Below, piece by piece: positions 49,697-58,568 of a stretch of DNA of 64,000 nucleotides. Every line of letters begins with the position of its first letter. The stretch's first letter is position 1. Source of the stretch: Xanthomonas floridensis (lineage in GTDB: Bacteria > Pseudomonadota > Gammaproteobacteria > Xanthomonadales > Xanthomonadaceae); the NCBI RefSeq assembly GCF_001642575.1, contig NZ_LXNG01000016.1, positions 1 through 64,000 on the forward strand, read 5' to 3'. The notes beneath the pieces were generated by a model. The model was not told the DNA's origin and did not search any database. It worked only from the letters and a program-made list of their open reading frames with translations. Made by a program: the position numbers and the translations under genes.

Positions 49697-51466
49697 ATGC
49701 CCCGCTACACCCGCCTGGCCTTGGGCCTGTTGTTGTCGACTTCCGTTTCCACTGCGCTTGCCGCCGAGCCGCTGACCAGCGTGGCCGAGCGTAGCGGCTT
49801 CGTGCAGACCGGCCGCTACGACGAAGTCATCGCGCTGTGCGATGCGTTTGCGCAGCGCTATCCCCAGGCGGTGCGCTGCACGCAGTTCGGCACTACGCCC
49901 GAAGGCCGGCCGATGAAGGCGCTGGTCGTCTCCACCAGCGGCGCGCTGGATGCAGACGCCGCCGCGCAACGCAAACTGCCGGTGGTGCTGATCCAGGGCG
50001 GCATCCATGCCGGCGAGATCGATGGCAAGGACGCCGGTTTCCTGGCCTTGCGCGAGCTGCTCGAGGGCAAGGCCAACAAAGGCGTGCTCGACAAGCTGGT
50101 GTGGGTATTCGTACCGGTGTTCAACATCGATGGACATGAACGCTTCGGCGCCTGGAACCGCCCCAACCAGCGTGGCCCGGAACAGATGGGCTGGCGCACC
50201 ACCGCGCAGAACCTCAACCTCAACCGCGACTACGTCAAGGCCGACGCGCCGGAAATGCAGGCCATGCTGCGCCTGGTGCAGCAATGGGACCCACTGATGG
50301 TTGTGGACCTGCACGTCACCGACGGCGCCAAGTTCGAGCACGATGTCTCGGTGCAGGTGGAGCCGGTGCATGCGGGCGACACCGCCCTGCAGCGCGATGG
50401 CGCCCGTTGGCGCGATGCGGTGCTGGCCGACCTGCGCAAGCAGGGCTCGCTGCCGCTGCCGTATTACCCCTCTTTCGTGCGCGAGGACGATCCTACCTCC
50501 GGCTTTGCCGACGACGTGTCGCCGCCGCGCTTCTCGCATGGCTATTTCCTGCTGCGCAACCGCTTCGGCATGCTGGTGGAAACGCACTCGTGGAAGGATT
50601 ACCCCACGCGCGTGCGGGTCACCCGCAACGCCATCGTTTCGGTGCTGCAGCAGGCCGCCAGACATGGCACCGCCTGGCGCGCCGATGCGCTGGCCGCCGA
50701 CCAACGCGCCAGTCGCCTGGCCGGCACGTCCGAACCGCTGAGTTTTGCGGCCGGCCCCAAGGCACGCACAGTGGCATTCCGCGGCTATGCGTACACGCGC
50801 ACACCCTCGCCGATTTCCGGCGCGTTGATGACGCGCTACGACGAGAACACACCGCAAATCTGGAACGTGCCGCTGCGCGATCAGATCGCCCCCGATCTGG
50901 TGGTCGACGCACCCCGCGGCGGCTATCTGGTACCAGCCGCGCAGGCCGCCTTCGTGGCAGAGAAGTTGCGCCTGCACGGCATCGCCTTCCGCACCATCGA
51001 CAGTGCTGCCGACTACCCGGTACAAAGCTTCCGCGCCGAAGACACCCGTTTTGCGGCACGTTCCAACGAAGGCCATCAGACCGTGGAAGTCAGCGGGCAA
51101 TGGCGCGAGGAACGCCGCGCCGTCCCGGCCGGCTCGCTGTTCGTGCCGATCGCCCAGCCCAAGGCGCGCCTGGTGATGGCAATGCTGGAACCGCAGGCGC
51201 CGGACTCGTTGCTGCAGTGGGGCTTCTTCAATACTGCCTTCGAACGCAAGGAATACATGGAGGCCTACGTCGCCGAAGACGTGGCGCGCGACATGCTGGC
51301 CCGCGATGCCGGCCTGAAGGCGCAGTTCGAGCAGCGCCTGGCCAACGACAAGACCTTTGCCGCCGACCCACAGGCGCGGCTGGAATTTTTCGCCCGGCGC
51401 CATTCCTCCTGGGACGAGCGCTATCAGCTGTATCCGGTGCTGCGGACCGCGCAGACCGACTTCTGA
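49697..51466 (+). CDS. M14-family metallocarboxypeptidase, exported
   Basis: A 589-residue precursor with a signal peptide (LALGLLLSTSVSTALA). Its zinc ligands are His104 and Glu107 in GGIHAGEIDGKDAG and a His in VVDLHVTDGAKF. The catalytic Glu is probably in MLVETHSWKDY, so the M14 set appears complete. A long C-terminal region (about 350-589) is beyond the usual carboxypeptidase domain. It is expected in the periplasm, hydrolysing peptides or murein peptides; substrate unknown. ATG at 49697 is taken at the signal peptide's start. Confidence 0.9.
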   Translation: MPRYTRLALGLLLSTSVSTALAAEPLTSVAERSGFVQTGRYDEVIALCDAFAQRYPQAVRCTQFGTTPEGRPMKALVVSTSGALDADAAAQRKLPVVLIQGGIHAGEIDGKDAGFLALRELLEGKANKGVLDKLVWVFVPVFNIDGHERFGAWNRPNQRGPEQMGWRTTAQNLNLNRDYVKADAPEMQAMLRLVQQWDPLMVVDLHVTDGAKFEHDVSVQVEPVHAGDTALQRDGARWRDAVLADLRKQGSLPLPYYPSFVREDDPTSGFADDVSPPRFSHGYFLLRNRFGMLVETHSWKDYPTRVRVTRNAIVSVLQQAARHGTAWRADALAADQRASRLAGTSEPLSFAAGPKARTVAFRGYAYTRTPSPISGALMTRYDENTPQIWNVPLRDQIAPDLVVDAPRGGYLVPAAQAAFVAEKLRLHGIAFRTIDSAADYPVQSFRAEDTRFAARSNEGHQTVEVSGQWREERRAVPAGSLFVPIAQPKARLVMAMLEPQAPDSLLQWGFFNTAFERKEYMEAYVAEDVARDMLARDAGLKAQFEQRLANDKTFAADPQARLEFFARRHSSWDERYQLYPVLRTAQTDF

Positions 51467-51517
51467 CGGCCCCGCCAGTTCGGCGAGCGGCCAGGCGCGC
51501 CAGAGCGCCATCCGATC

Positions 51518-51544
51518 CGGGCACCGCGGTGCCCGACCCGTTTT
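51518..51544 (+). terminator. Possible terminator after the M14 gene
   Basis: CGGGCACC and GGTGCCCG form an 8-bp stem with a two-base centre and are followed by ACCCG and a T4 run. The short loop and gap before T make it weak. Confidence 0.45.
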
Positions 51545-51572
51545 GACATGACCCGTAATAGAAGGACACCCC

Positions 51573-53834
51573 GTGCCACATCCCGATATGAAAACGTTTA
51601 CACACCCCATCTCTCGTCCGCGCCCGTTGGTGCTGGCGGTGGTGATCCGCCTGGGCATGGCCCTGGCTGCACCGGCGGCGGTGGCGCAAACGGCAGCGGC
51701 GCCGCAGCCGTGGATGGATACCGCACTGACGGCGGACCAGCGTGCCGACCGGCTGCTCGCCCAGATGAGCGAAGACGAAAAATTCCAGATGCTGCGCAGC
51801 TATTTCGGTCTGGGCACCGACAAGATCCCCAAGCCCGAGGGCGCGTTGGGCTCGGCCGGCTATGTGCCCGGTATTCCACGGCTGGGCGTCCCGGCGCAGC
51901 AACTGGCCGATGCTGGTGTCGGCGTCACCAATCCCGGCGGCATCCGCAAGGGCGACTACGCCACCGCGATGCCATCGGGCCCGTCCACCGCGTCCAGCTG
52001 GAATCGACAGCTGGCCTTTGAGGGCGGCCGGACCATGGGCCGCGAATCCTGGCAGCAGGGCTTCAACGTGCTGTTGGCCGGCAGCGTCAACCTGCAGCGC
52101 GACCCACGCAACGGCCGCAATTTCGAATATGCCGGCGAAGACCCGCTGCTGGCCGGCAGCATGGTCGGCGAATCCATCCGCGGCGTGCAGAGCGAACACG
52201 TGTTGTCGACGATGAAGCACTTCGCGCTCAACGACATGGAAACCCGGCGCAACTTCCACAGCGCCGAGATTGGCGAACAGGCGATGCACGAGTCGGACCT
52301 GCTGGCCTTCGAGATCGCGCTGAAGATCGGCGACCCTGCCTCGGTGATGTGCTCCTACAACAAGATCAATGGCATCTACGGCTGCGAGCACGATTACCTG
52401 CTCAACCAGGTGCTCAAGCAGGAATGGCACTACCCCGGCTACGTGATGTCCGATTGGGGCGGCGTGCATAGCGGCTCCAAAGCCGCGCTGGCCGGGCTGG
52501 ACCAGCAATCGGCCGGCGAAGTGTTCGACGCGGCGGTGTTCTTCGATGCGCCACTGCGCATGGCGGTGGGTGCCGGCGTGGTGCCGCGCGCCCGCTTCGA
52601 CGACATGGTCAAGCGCGTGTTGCGCAGCCTGTTTGCGCATGGCGCGTTCGATCACCCCACCCAGCGCCAACCCATCGATGGCAAGGCCGGGCAACTGGCG
52701 GCGCAGCATGTTGCCGAAGAAGGCGGCGTGTTGCTGCGTAACGAGCAGGCCACCTTGCCGCTATCCAGCCAGGTGCGCCGCATCGCGGTGATTGGTGGCT
52801 ACGCCGACAAGGGCGTGATGTCCGGTGGCGGCTCCTCGCGGGTGGACTACACCATCAATGGCGGTAACGCGGTGCCCGGGCTCACCCCGACCACCTGGCC
52901 GGGCCCGGTGATCATCCACCCGTCTTCGCCGTTGCAGGCACTGCGCGCGGCATTGCCGAACGTGCAGATCGACTACGTGGATGGCACCGACTGCGCCGCT
53001 GCCGCACGCGCGGCCAAGGCCGCCGACGTGGCGATCGTGTTCGCCACCCAGTGGGCGGCCGAATCGGTGGACCTGCCGGACATGCGGCTGCCCGACAACC
53101 AGGACGCCTTGATCGAGGCGGTGGCCAAGGCCAACCCCAAGACCACCGTGGTGCTGGAAACCAACGGGCCGGTGCGCATGCCCTGGGCCGAGCGCGTGCC
53201 TGCGGTGCTGCAGACGTGGTACCCGGGCATCGGCGGCGGCGAGGCGATCGCCAACCTGCTCACCGGCGCGGTGAATCCGTCCGGCCACTTGCCGGTGACC
53301 TGGCCGGTGGACGAATCGCAGCTACCGCGCCCCTCGATTCCCGGCCTCGGTTTCAAGCCGGCCAAACCCGGCGAGGACACCATCGATTACGCCATCGAAG
53401 GCGCCAATGTCGGCTACAAATGGTTTGCCGCACGCAAGCTCACCCCGCGTTATCCGTTCGGACATGGCCTGTCGTACACCCGCTTTGACATGGGCAACCT
53501 GCAGGTGGATGCAAAAGGCAGCACGCTCACTGCGCGTTTCGACGTGGAGAACACCGGTGAACGCGAAGGCGCTGCAGTACCACAGCTCTACCTCGTGCTT
53601 CCGGAGGGCCACGCCACCCCGCTGCGCCTGATCGGCTGGCAGAAGCTCACGCTCAAGCCCGGCGAGAAGCGCCGCGTGCAGGTCGTGGCCGAGCCGAAGA
53701 CGCTGGCCGATTTCGATGCGAAGGCGCGGCACTGGAAGATCGCAGCCGGTACCTACCGCGTGCAGCTGGCGCGCTCGGCAAGCGAGCCGGTGCAGAGCGC
53801 GGAGGTCAAGCTGCAGGCTGCGCAACTGCCATAA
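51573..53834 (+). CDS. Glycoside hydrolase family 3 beta-glucosidase, exported
   Basis: The enzyme removes terminal beta-linked sugars from plant or glucan oligosaccharides. The 753-residue precursor has a signal peptide (LVLAVVIRLGMALAAPAAVAQ). The N-terminal TIM barrel contains TMKHFALNDMETRR and the nucleophile Asp294 in YVMSDWGGVHSG. The alpha/beta sandwich (about 385-600) includes GVLLRNEQATLPL, and a fibronectin-like C-terminal domain has YPFGHGLSYTRFDMGN. The GTG at 51573 has AAGGA upstream and is chosen over an ATG at 51588. The exact sugar specificity is not evident. Confidence 0.93.
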   Translation: MPHPDMKTFTHPISRPRPLVLAVVIRLGMALAAPAAVAQTAAAPQPWMDTALTADQRADRLLAQMSEDEKFQMLRSYFGLGTDKIPKPEGALGSAGYVPGIPRLGVPAQQLADAGVGVTNPGGIRKGDYATAMPSGPSTASSWNRQLAFEGGRTMGRESWQQGFNVLLAGSVNLQRDPRNGRNFEYAGEDPLLAGSMVGESIRGVQSEHVLSTMKHFALNDMETRRNFHSAEIGEQAMHESDLLAFEIALKIGDPASVMCSYNKINGIYGCEHDYLLNQVLKQEWHYPGYVMSDWGGVHSGSKAALAGLDQQSAGEVFDAAVFFDAPLRMAVGAGVVPRARFDDMVKRVLRSLFAHGAFDHPTQRQPIDGKAGQLAAQHVAEEGGVLLRNEQATLPLSSQVRRIAVIGGYADKGVMSGGGSSRVDYTINGGNAVPGLTPTTWPGPVIIHPSSPLQALRAALPNVQIDYVDGTDCAAAARAAKAADVAIVFATQWAAESVDLPDMRLPDNQDALIEAVAKANPKTTVVLETNGPVRMPWAERVPAVLQTWYPGIGGGEAIANLLTGAVNPSGHLPVTWPVDESQLPRPSIPGLGFKPAKPGEDTIDYAIEGANVGYKWFAARKLTPRYPFGHGLSYTRFDMGNLQVDAKGSTLTARFDVENTGEREGAAVPQLYLVLPEGHATPLRLIGWQKLTLKPGEKRRVQVVAEPKTLADFDAKARHWKIAAGTYRVQLARSASEPVQSAEVKLQAAQLP

Positions 53835-53845
53835 GCGCGTATCGC

Positions 53846-53885
53846 GGCGGACGTACAACGCGTGCGTCCGCCGTGCCGCGTTTTT
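53846..53885 (+). terminator. Probable terminator after the GH3 gene
   Basis: GGCGGACG pairs exactly with CGTCCGCC across an 11-nt loop, followed by a further GC segment and a T5 tract, 11 bases after the stop. Confidence 0.6.
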
Positions 53886-53934
53886 CAGGTCGCCGGCAGG
53901 CACCGGCCACCTCCAAAAATTTGTCCGGGATGCG

Positions 53935-53963
53935 TTGACAGCTTCGCACGCAACTTGCACAAT
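53935..53963 (+). promoter_or_regulatory. Sigma-70 promoter of tRNA-Leu
   Basis: TTGACA (53935-53940) is an exact -35, spaced 17 bases from CACAAT (53958-53963), a fair -10. It lies 15 bases before the tRNA's first base. Confidence 0.75.
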
Positions 53964-53977
53964 TCGTCCCCTGAGTC

Positions 53978-54064
53978 GCCCAGGTGGCGGAATTGGTAGA
54001 CGCACTAGCTTCAGGTGCTAGCGGGGGCAACTTCGTGGAGGTTCGAGTCCTCTCCTGGGCACCA
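53978..54064 (+). tRNA. tRNA-Leu (anticodon CAG)
   Basis: A full type II cloverleaf, 87 nt with encoded CCA. The acceptor arm pairs GCCCAGG with CCTGGGC, the D-arm region is GGCGGAATTGGTAGACGC, the anticodon loop is TTCAGGT (CAG at 54012-54014, reading CUG), the long variable arm contains GGGGGCAACTTCGTG and the T-arm contains GGTTCGAGTCC. Its own promoter and terminator flank it. No integrase or attachment duplicate was seen beside it. Confidence 0.98.
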
Positions 54065-54082
54065 CGACTCACGGTAGATCGT

Positions 54083-54110
54083 AAAAAACCTCGCTTCGGC
54101 GGGGTTTTTT
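54083..54110 (+). terminator. Intrinsic terminator after tRNA-Leu
   Basis: AAAAAACCTCGC and GCGGGGTTTTTT pair (one G:U) with a TTCG tetraloop, ending in a T6 run. Confidence 0.95.
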
Positions 54111-54487
54111 GCGTTTGGGCAGTGCCAAGCATTAACGCCGCCGCGTACATGACGCCAGTGGGCAGCTGCTCGATCGGGCGTTGTTTGTCGGTAGCCGGGC
54201 GACAGGCTGCCAGAGCCGAAGACCTGACCGGGCGCGGCATTTAGCTACCTGCAGGTCAGGCCAGCTGCCGGGCCCAGCGCCGCATGAGCACCTGGATGAC
54301 GCAGCGCTGGTGGGATTGTTCGCCCAACAACTGATGTACTGCACCAGTGCATCACTGGTCGCATGCGCCGCACATAACCAAGCAGGCTTCTTATGGGATT
54401 CGGCCAGTCAAAACCAACTCCGGAAACTGCAGGTGCGCGTGCCATCGCAATTCATGGCAACGCGCTGGAGCGCTTTGACCAAGGCAT
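54111..54487. other. Gene-free stretch after the tRNA-Leu unit
   Basis: No coding frame of convincing composition, repeat of the tRNA end or mobile gene was found between the terminator and the frameshifted gene. Confidence 0.45.
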
Positions 54488-54949
54488 TTAATCGCAATAG
54501 AACGACGCGACGCGATCGGTTGCCCGCACCTCGGCGCTGCGAATCGTCCCGTGCAAGCCCGCACCGTTTCGCCGACCTGCCAGGAGACCTGCACGCCTGC
54601 ACCGTACTCGCAGACGGCATAAATGCCATGCGGGTCCGGTACGTCAAACTTCCAGATCCATCGCTCGGTACCGCCCGATTGCTGCTCGTCCTCATTGCGA
54701 GGCACCAGTGCAGCACGCTCACGGGGATGTCCCGAATACACGCCGATCGACGACAACCGCAACGGACGGCGCTGATCAAGGCCAAGGCGCGCTTCTGCAG
54801 GCACGTCCGGGCTCTGCAGCACAGCGCTGGAGATGCGAAGCGTCGACGGACACTGCAAGGTTTGCGCTGCAAAAAACAGATGGGGCAATAGCCGGCAGAA
54901 GCAGCAGCGTCAGGCAACGCAGCACACCGGCGCAAGACGTTACTGGCAT
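54488..54949 (-). pseudogene. Frameshifted STY0301-like secreted protein gene
   Basis: A minus-strand gene whose parts lie in different frames. Frame one gives a signal peptide MPVTSCAGVLRCLTLLLLPA starting at 54949. The main body, in another frame, reads TLQCPSTLRISSAVLQSP, then LRLSSIGVYSGHP, DPHGIYAVCEYGAGVQVSW and GETVRACTG, resembling STY0301-family proteins. The end (TDRVASFYCD) is in the first frame again. Removing one base from the A6 run at 54871-54876 or the G4 run at 54882-54885, and adding one near the C3 at 54548-54550, restores a 153-residue protein. Either it is a pseudogene or the sequence has homopolymer errors. The family call is from memory. Confidence 0.6.
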
Positions 54950-55047
54950 GATCGTGAACTCTCAAAAAAAGCGACTAGCGGCTATTGGCAGCAACACGTG
55001 CCGTCAAAGACGATGACGCATGCAGGCCTGCATGCGCATCGCCAGAT

Positions 55048-55509
55048 TTAATTGGCGTCTGCCACTTGTTCCTGGTACTCCGTCAGATGATGCTCGGGAT
55101 TGATCTGCTCGGAAGCACCGGGGTCGTAGCCAACGCGCACGGGCTTCGGTGCGCCAGGCAGATACAACTCGCCGCTCCCTTCGTTGAGGATCAACAGCAC
55201 ATACGGCCGCCCTTTCAGCTGAACCGTATACCGCTTATCTTTCTGCGTGGCATCGATGCTCGCCAGAAGGATCCTGTCATCGATTTCGCTGTCGGCTCCG
55301 GTCACCTGCAGCAGCGCCTGGTTCTTGTCGCGCGATCCATAACGCAGGGTGGAGACCTTCGTACCGTCGCTCGAACGATAGGCCTTGGCCTGTTTTGCGA
55401 CCTCTGGACGCTGGACTGCCGACTCCGCCAATGCGACGAAGCCAAGGGAAAGAAACGGGATAAGCAAGACGGTCGCAGACACGCAGCGCAGCCGGGATCG
55501 AAACATCAT
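55048..55509 (-). CDS. Secreted hypothetical protein
   Basis: A 153-residue protein with a signal peptide (CVSATVLLIPFLSLGFVALA) and a beta-rich mature region (DGTKVSTLRYGSRDKNQALL, LKGRPYVLLILNEGSGELYL), not recognised as a known family. AAGGAAG precedes ATG 55509. It lies on the same strand, about 100 bp upstream of the STY0301-like gene, so the two may be co-transcribed. Neighbours do not reveal the role. Confidence 0.7.
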   Translation of the reverse strand: MMFRSRLRCVSATVLLIPFLSLGFVALAESAVQRPEVAKQAKAYRSSDGTKVSTLRYGSRDKNQALLQVTGADSEIDDRILLASIDATQKDKRYTVQLKGRPYVLLILNEGSGELYLPGAPKPVRVGYDPGASEQINPEHHLTEYQEQVADAN

Positions 55510-55730
55510 CGAAGCTTCCTTGTCATGTTGAAAATGCGGGCGGCATGCCAACGCACTGAGTCGCTCATCGCTCTACCAGCGCCAAGGCCACACTTGCCGC
55601 AGCGCGCATGCTACTGCATGCAAGCATGGCGCTGCTGGCGCCGTAGCTGCATGCCGCATCGGGCATCTCGCAGACGGGACGCGTGGAATGAGCCGGACCG
55701 CAATAACACGGCGAGGCAGTTGTTCGAACG

Positions 55731-55762
55731 ATCAAAACCCCGCTCGCCAGCGGGGTTTTGAT
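55731..55762 (-). terminator. Intrinsic terminator after the EmrAB-type operon
   Basis: A perfect 14-bp stem (ATCAAAACCCCGCT with AGCGGGGTTTTGAT) and CGCC loop, 16 bases after the emrB-like stop; the T-rich arm of the stem ends the transcript. Confidence 0.93.
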
Positions 55763-55777
55763 TAAGTCGGCAATGAC

Positions 55778-57358
55778 TCAATGCCCACCTGCCGCCGCCG
55801 CGCCACCGGCGCCCGCGCCGAACGGCGGCTTGGCCAGCCACAGGAAGAAGATGATCGCCAGGAAGGTCCAGCCAAGCAGATAGAAGATGTCGTTGAAGCC
55901 CATCTGCGAGGCCTGGTGGTTGATCATGTTGTTGAGAAAGGCCGCGCCACGTTGCAGATCGCCCTGCCCCATGGCGGTGACCTGCTCCTGCATGCCGGGC
56001 GTATAGACCGAGATGTGTTCGGTGATATGCGCATGGTGCACTTGCGTGCGGCGCGCCCATAGATAGGTGGTCAGCGAGGCAGCGAAACTGCCGCCCAGCG
56101 TGCGCAGGAAGGTGGCCAGCCCCGAGCCTGCCGCAATCTCGCGACCATCCAGATCCGACAGCAAAATCTGCAGCACCGGCATGAAGAACAGCGCCACGCC
56201 CACGCCCATCACCAGCTGGATCGTGGCCACATGGGCAAAGTCCACCTGCAGGTTGAAGTTGGAGCGGAAGAAGCTGGTGAACGACATGAACACGAAGGCG
56301 ATGGTGGCCAGCATGCGCAGGTCGAAGCGCAGCGCGTACTTGCCTACGAACGGCGTCATCAGCACCGGCAGGATGCCGATCGGTGCGGTCGCAAGGCCAG
56401 CCCAGATCGCGGTATAGCCCATGTCGCGCTGCAGCCATTGCGGAATCAGCAGGCTCACGCTGAAGAATGCCGCATACGCCACCACCATCGCCAGGGTGCC
56501 GGCGCGGAAGTTGCGATGCCGGAACAGTTTGAGATCGACGATGGGATCCTTGTCGGTCAGCTCCCAGATCACGAACACCACCAGCGCGATCGCGGCAACG
56601 CAGGCCAGCACGATGATCTTGTCCGAGGAAAACCAGTCTTCGTCATTGCCCAGGTCCAGCACCAGCTGCAGGGCACCCACGCCCACCACCAGCAGGATCA
56701 GGCCGATATAGTCCATGCGCGGCTTTTCGAGCTGTTCGGGACGATGCCGCAATTGCGAACCGACGATGCTGCTGGCGATGATGCCCAGCGGCACGTTGAT
56801 CAGAAAGATCCATTCCCAGCTGTAGTTATCGGTAATCCAGCCGCCCAGGATCGGGCCGGCGATCGGCGCCACCACCGTGATCATCGCCAGCAACGCCAGC
56901 GCCTGCCCGCGTTTGTCGCGCGGGTAGATCGACACCAGCAGGCTTTGGGTGATGGGATACATCGGGCCGGCCACAAAGCCCTGCAGCGCGCGCGCCACCA
57001 CCAGCATGCCCATGCTCTGCGCAAGCCCGCACAACAGCGAGGCGACGGTGAAGGCCAGCGTGGACCACACGAACAACTTGGTTTCGCCGAAACGCCGGCT
57101 CAGCCAGCCGGTCAGCGGCAACGCGATCGCGGTGCTCACCGCGAACGAGGTGATGACCCAGGTGGCCTGCTGCGAACTGGCGCCGAGATTACCGGCGATG
57201 GTGGGCAGCGAGACGTTGGCAATGGTGGTGTCCAGCACCTGCATGAACGAGGCCATCGCCAGGCCCACGGTGCACAACACCACGCTTGCCGGGCGAAAGC
57301 CGGCCGCGGGCGCCGGTGCCGCCGGGCCTCCGGGCGCGGTGGGAGCTTGCGAAGACAT
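55778..57358 (-). CDS. emrB: EmrB/QacA-type MFS multidrug efflux transporter (DHA2)
   Basis: A 526-residue 14-helix proton antiporter exporting drugs. It has the motif MQVLDTTIANVSLPTIAGNL near residue 40, motif A-like GWLSRRFGETKLF, and the long hydrophobic helices of the DHA2 family, with QGFVAGPMYPITQSLLVSIY. It is the last gene of a tripartite efflux operon, starting 6 bp after the emrA-like stop. A Gly/Ala-rich C-terminus ends it. Drug range cannot be told. Confidence 0.94.
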   Translation of the reverse strand: MSSQAPTAPGGPAAPAPAAGFRPASVVLCTVGLAMASFMQVLDTTIANVSLPTIAGNLGASSQQATWVITSFAVSTAIALPLTGWLSRRFGETKLFVWSTLAFTVASLLCGLAQSMGMLVVARALQGFVAGPMYPITQSLLVSIYPRDKRGQALALLAMITVVAPIAGPILGGWITDNYSWEWIFLINVPLGIIASSIVGSQLRHRPEQLEKPRMDYIGLILLVVGVGALQLVLDLGNDEDWFSSDKIIVLACVAAIALVVFVIWELTDKDPIVDLKLFRHRNFRAGTLAMVVAYAAFFSVSLLIPQWLQRDMGYTAIWAGLATAPIGILPVLMTPFVGKYALRFDLRMLATIAFVFMSFTSFFRSNFNLQVDFAHVATIQLVMGVGVALFFMPVLQILLSDLDGREIAAGSGLATFLRTLGGSFAASLTTYLWARRTQVHHAHITEHISVYTPGMQEQVTAMGQGDLQRGAAFLNNMINHQASQMGFNDIFYLLGWTFLAIIFFLWLAKPPFGAGAGGAAAAGGH

Positions 57359-57364
57359 GGTGGC

Positions 57365-58558
57365 TCAGCCCGCCTTGGTGGCAGCCTGCGTCGGCAGGTT
57401 GTCCTGGATGATGCGATGGATGTCGGCATCGGCAGCCTGGAGCTGCTGCGCATACACATCGGTGGAAAACACCGCGCCCGTGGCCGCCTTGGCCGGCAGC
57501 ACGCGGCCCTGCTGGTCGTGCAGGTTCACATCGACCTTCATCGACAGGCCGATGCGCAACGGGTTGCTGGCCAGCTGCTTGCTGTCCACCACGATACGGA
57601 CCGGCACGCGCTGCACGATCTTGATCCAGTTGCCGCTGGCGTTCTGCGCCGGCAGCAGCGAGAACGCGCTGCCGGTGCCCAGGCCCAGGCTTTCGATGCG
57701 ACCGGTGTAATCCACGCCACCGCCGTACAGATCCGAATGCAGCTCCACTTCCTGGCCCAGGCGCATGTGCTTGAGCTGGGTTTCCTTGAAGTTGGCTTCC
57801 ACCCACACCTGCTCCAGCGGCACCACCGCCATCAGCACACTGCCCGGCTGCACGCGTTGGCCGACCTGCGCCGAGCGCCGCGCCACATAACCGGACACCG
57901 GCGCCACCACACCGGTGCGCGCGTGGTTGAGATAGGCCTGGCGCACCTGCGCGGCGGCGGTCTGCACGTCCGGCTGGCTGGCCAGGTCGCTGTCGTCCAC
58001 CAGCGCGCGATTACGCTCGAAGCTCTCGCGCGAACCGCTCACCGCGGCCTCGGCGGCCGCCAGTTCTTCGCGGGCATGCGCCAGTTCTTCGTTGGAGATG
58101 GCGCCGCTGGCGGCCAGATTCTTGCGGCGGGCAAAGTCGGCACGGGCACTGCGCAGCGTCACTTCGCGCGCGGACACTTCGGCCTGCGCACCTTCCACGC
58201 TGCGGTACAGACCGCGCACCTGGCGCACGGTCTTGGCCAGGTTGGCTTCGGCCTGCTGCAGCGCCACCGCGGTATCGGCCGGGTCCAGCTGCACCAGCAG
58301 CTGGCCGCGCTCCACGCGCATGCCGTCTTCGGCGCCGATGCTGACCACGGTGCCGCCCACCATCGGGGTGATCTGTACCTGGTTGCCTTGCACGTAGGCG
58401 TCGTCGGTGTCCTCGTGCCAGCGGCCGACCAGGAAGTACCACGCCACCAGACCGATGATCGCCAGGATCACCACAATGGCCACGATGCGCAGCGCCGCTC
58501 GGCGCTTGCTGGGTGCGGCCGGCGCGGGTTGGGAAGAAGCAGGAGTCGTCTGGCTCAT
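57365..58558 (-). CDS. emrA: EmrA/HlyD-type membrane fusion protein
   Basis: A 397-residue adaptor anchored by one N-terminal helix (ALRIVAIVVILAIIGLVAWYF). It has the lipoyl-like half DDAYVQGNQVQITPMVGGTV, coiled coils (about 95-195), second lipoyl half RTGVVAPVSGYVARRSAQVG and the barrel domain. It links the EmrB-type pump to the outer-membrane channel. ATG at 58558 is preferred; upstream frame residues overlap the previous gene. It follows the channel gene by 10 bp. Confidence 0.94.
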   Translation of the reverse strand: MSQTTPASSQPAPAAPSKRRAALRIVAIVVILAIIGLVAWYFLVGRWHEDTDDAYVQGNQVQITPMVGGTVVSIGAEDGMRVERGQLLVQLDPADTAVALQQAEANLAKTVRQVRGLYRSVEGAQAEVSAREVTLRSARADFARRKNLAASGAISNEELAHAREELAAAEAAVSGSRESFERNRALVDDSDLASQPDVQTAAAQVRQAYLNHARTGVVAPVSGYVARRSAQVGQRVQPGSVLMAVVPLEQVWVEANFKETQLKHMRLGQEVELHSDLYGGGVDYTGRIESLGLGTGSAFSLLPAQNASGNWIKIVQRVPVRIVVDSKQLASNPLRIGLSMKVDVNLHDQQGRVLPAKAATGAVFSTDVYAQQLQAADADIHRIIQDNLPTQAATKAG

Positions 58559-58568
58559 CGTCGATGTC

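Noticed and set aside
49658..51658. Long minus-strand frame opposite the M14 gene
   Set aside because: Antisense shadow with Arg/His/Gln bias; the plus-strand M14 protein has a signal peptide and zinc motif.
53978..54487. tRNA-Leu as an integration site with a genomic island
   Set aside because: No repeat of the tRNA 3' end, no integrase or phage genes follow, and base composition does not change noticeably.
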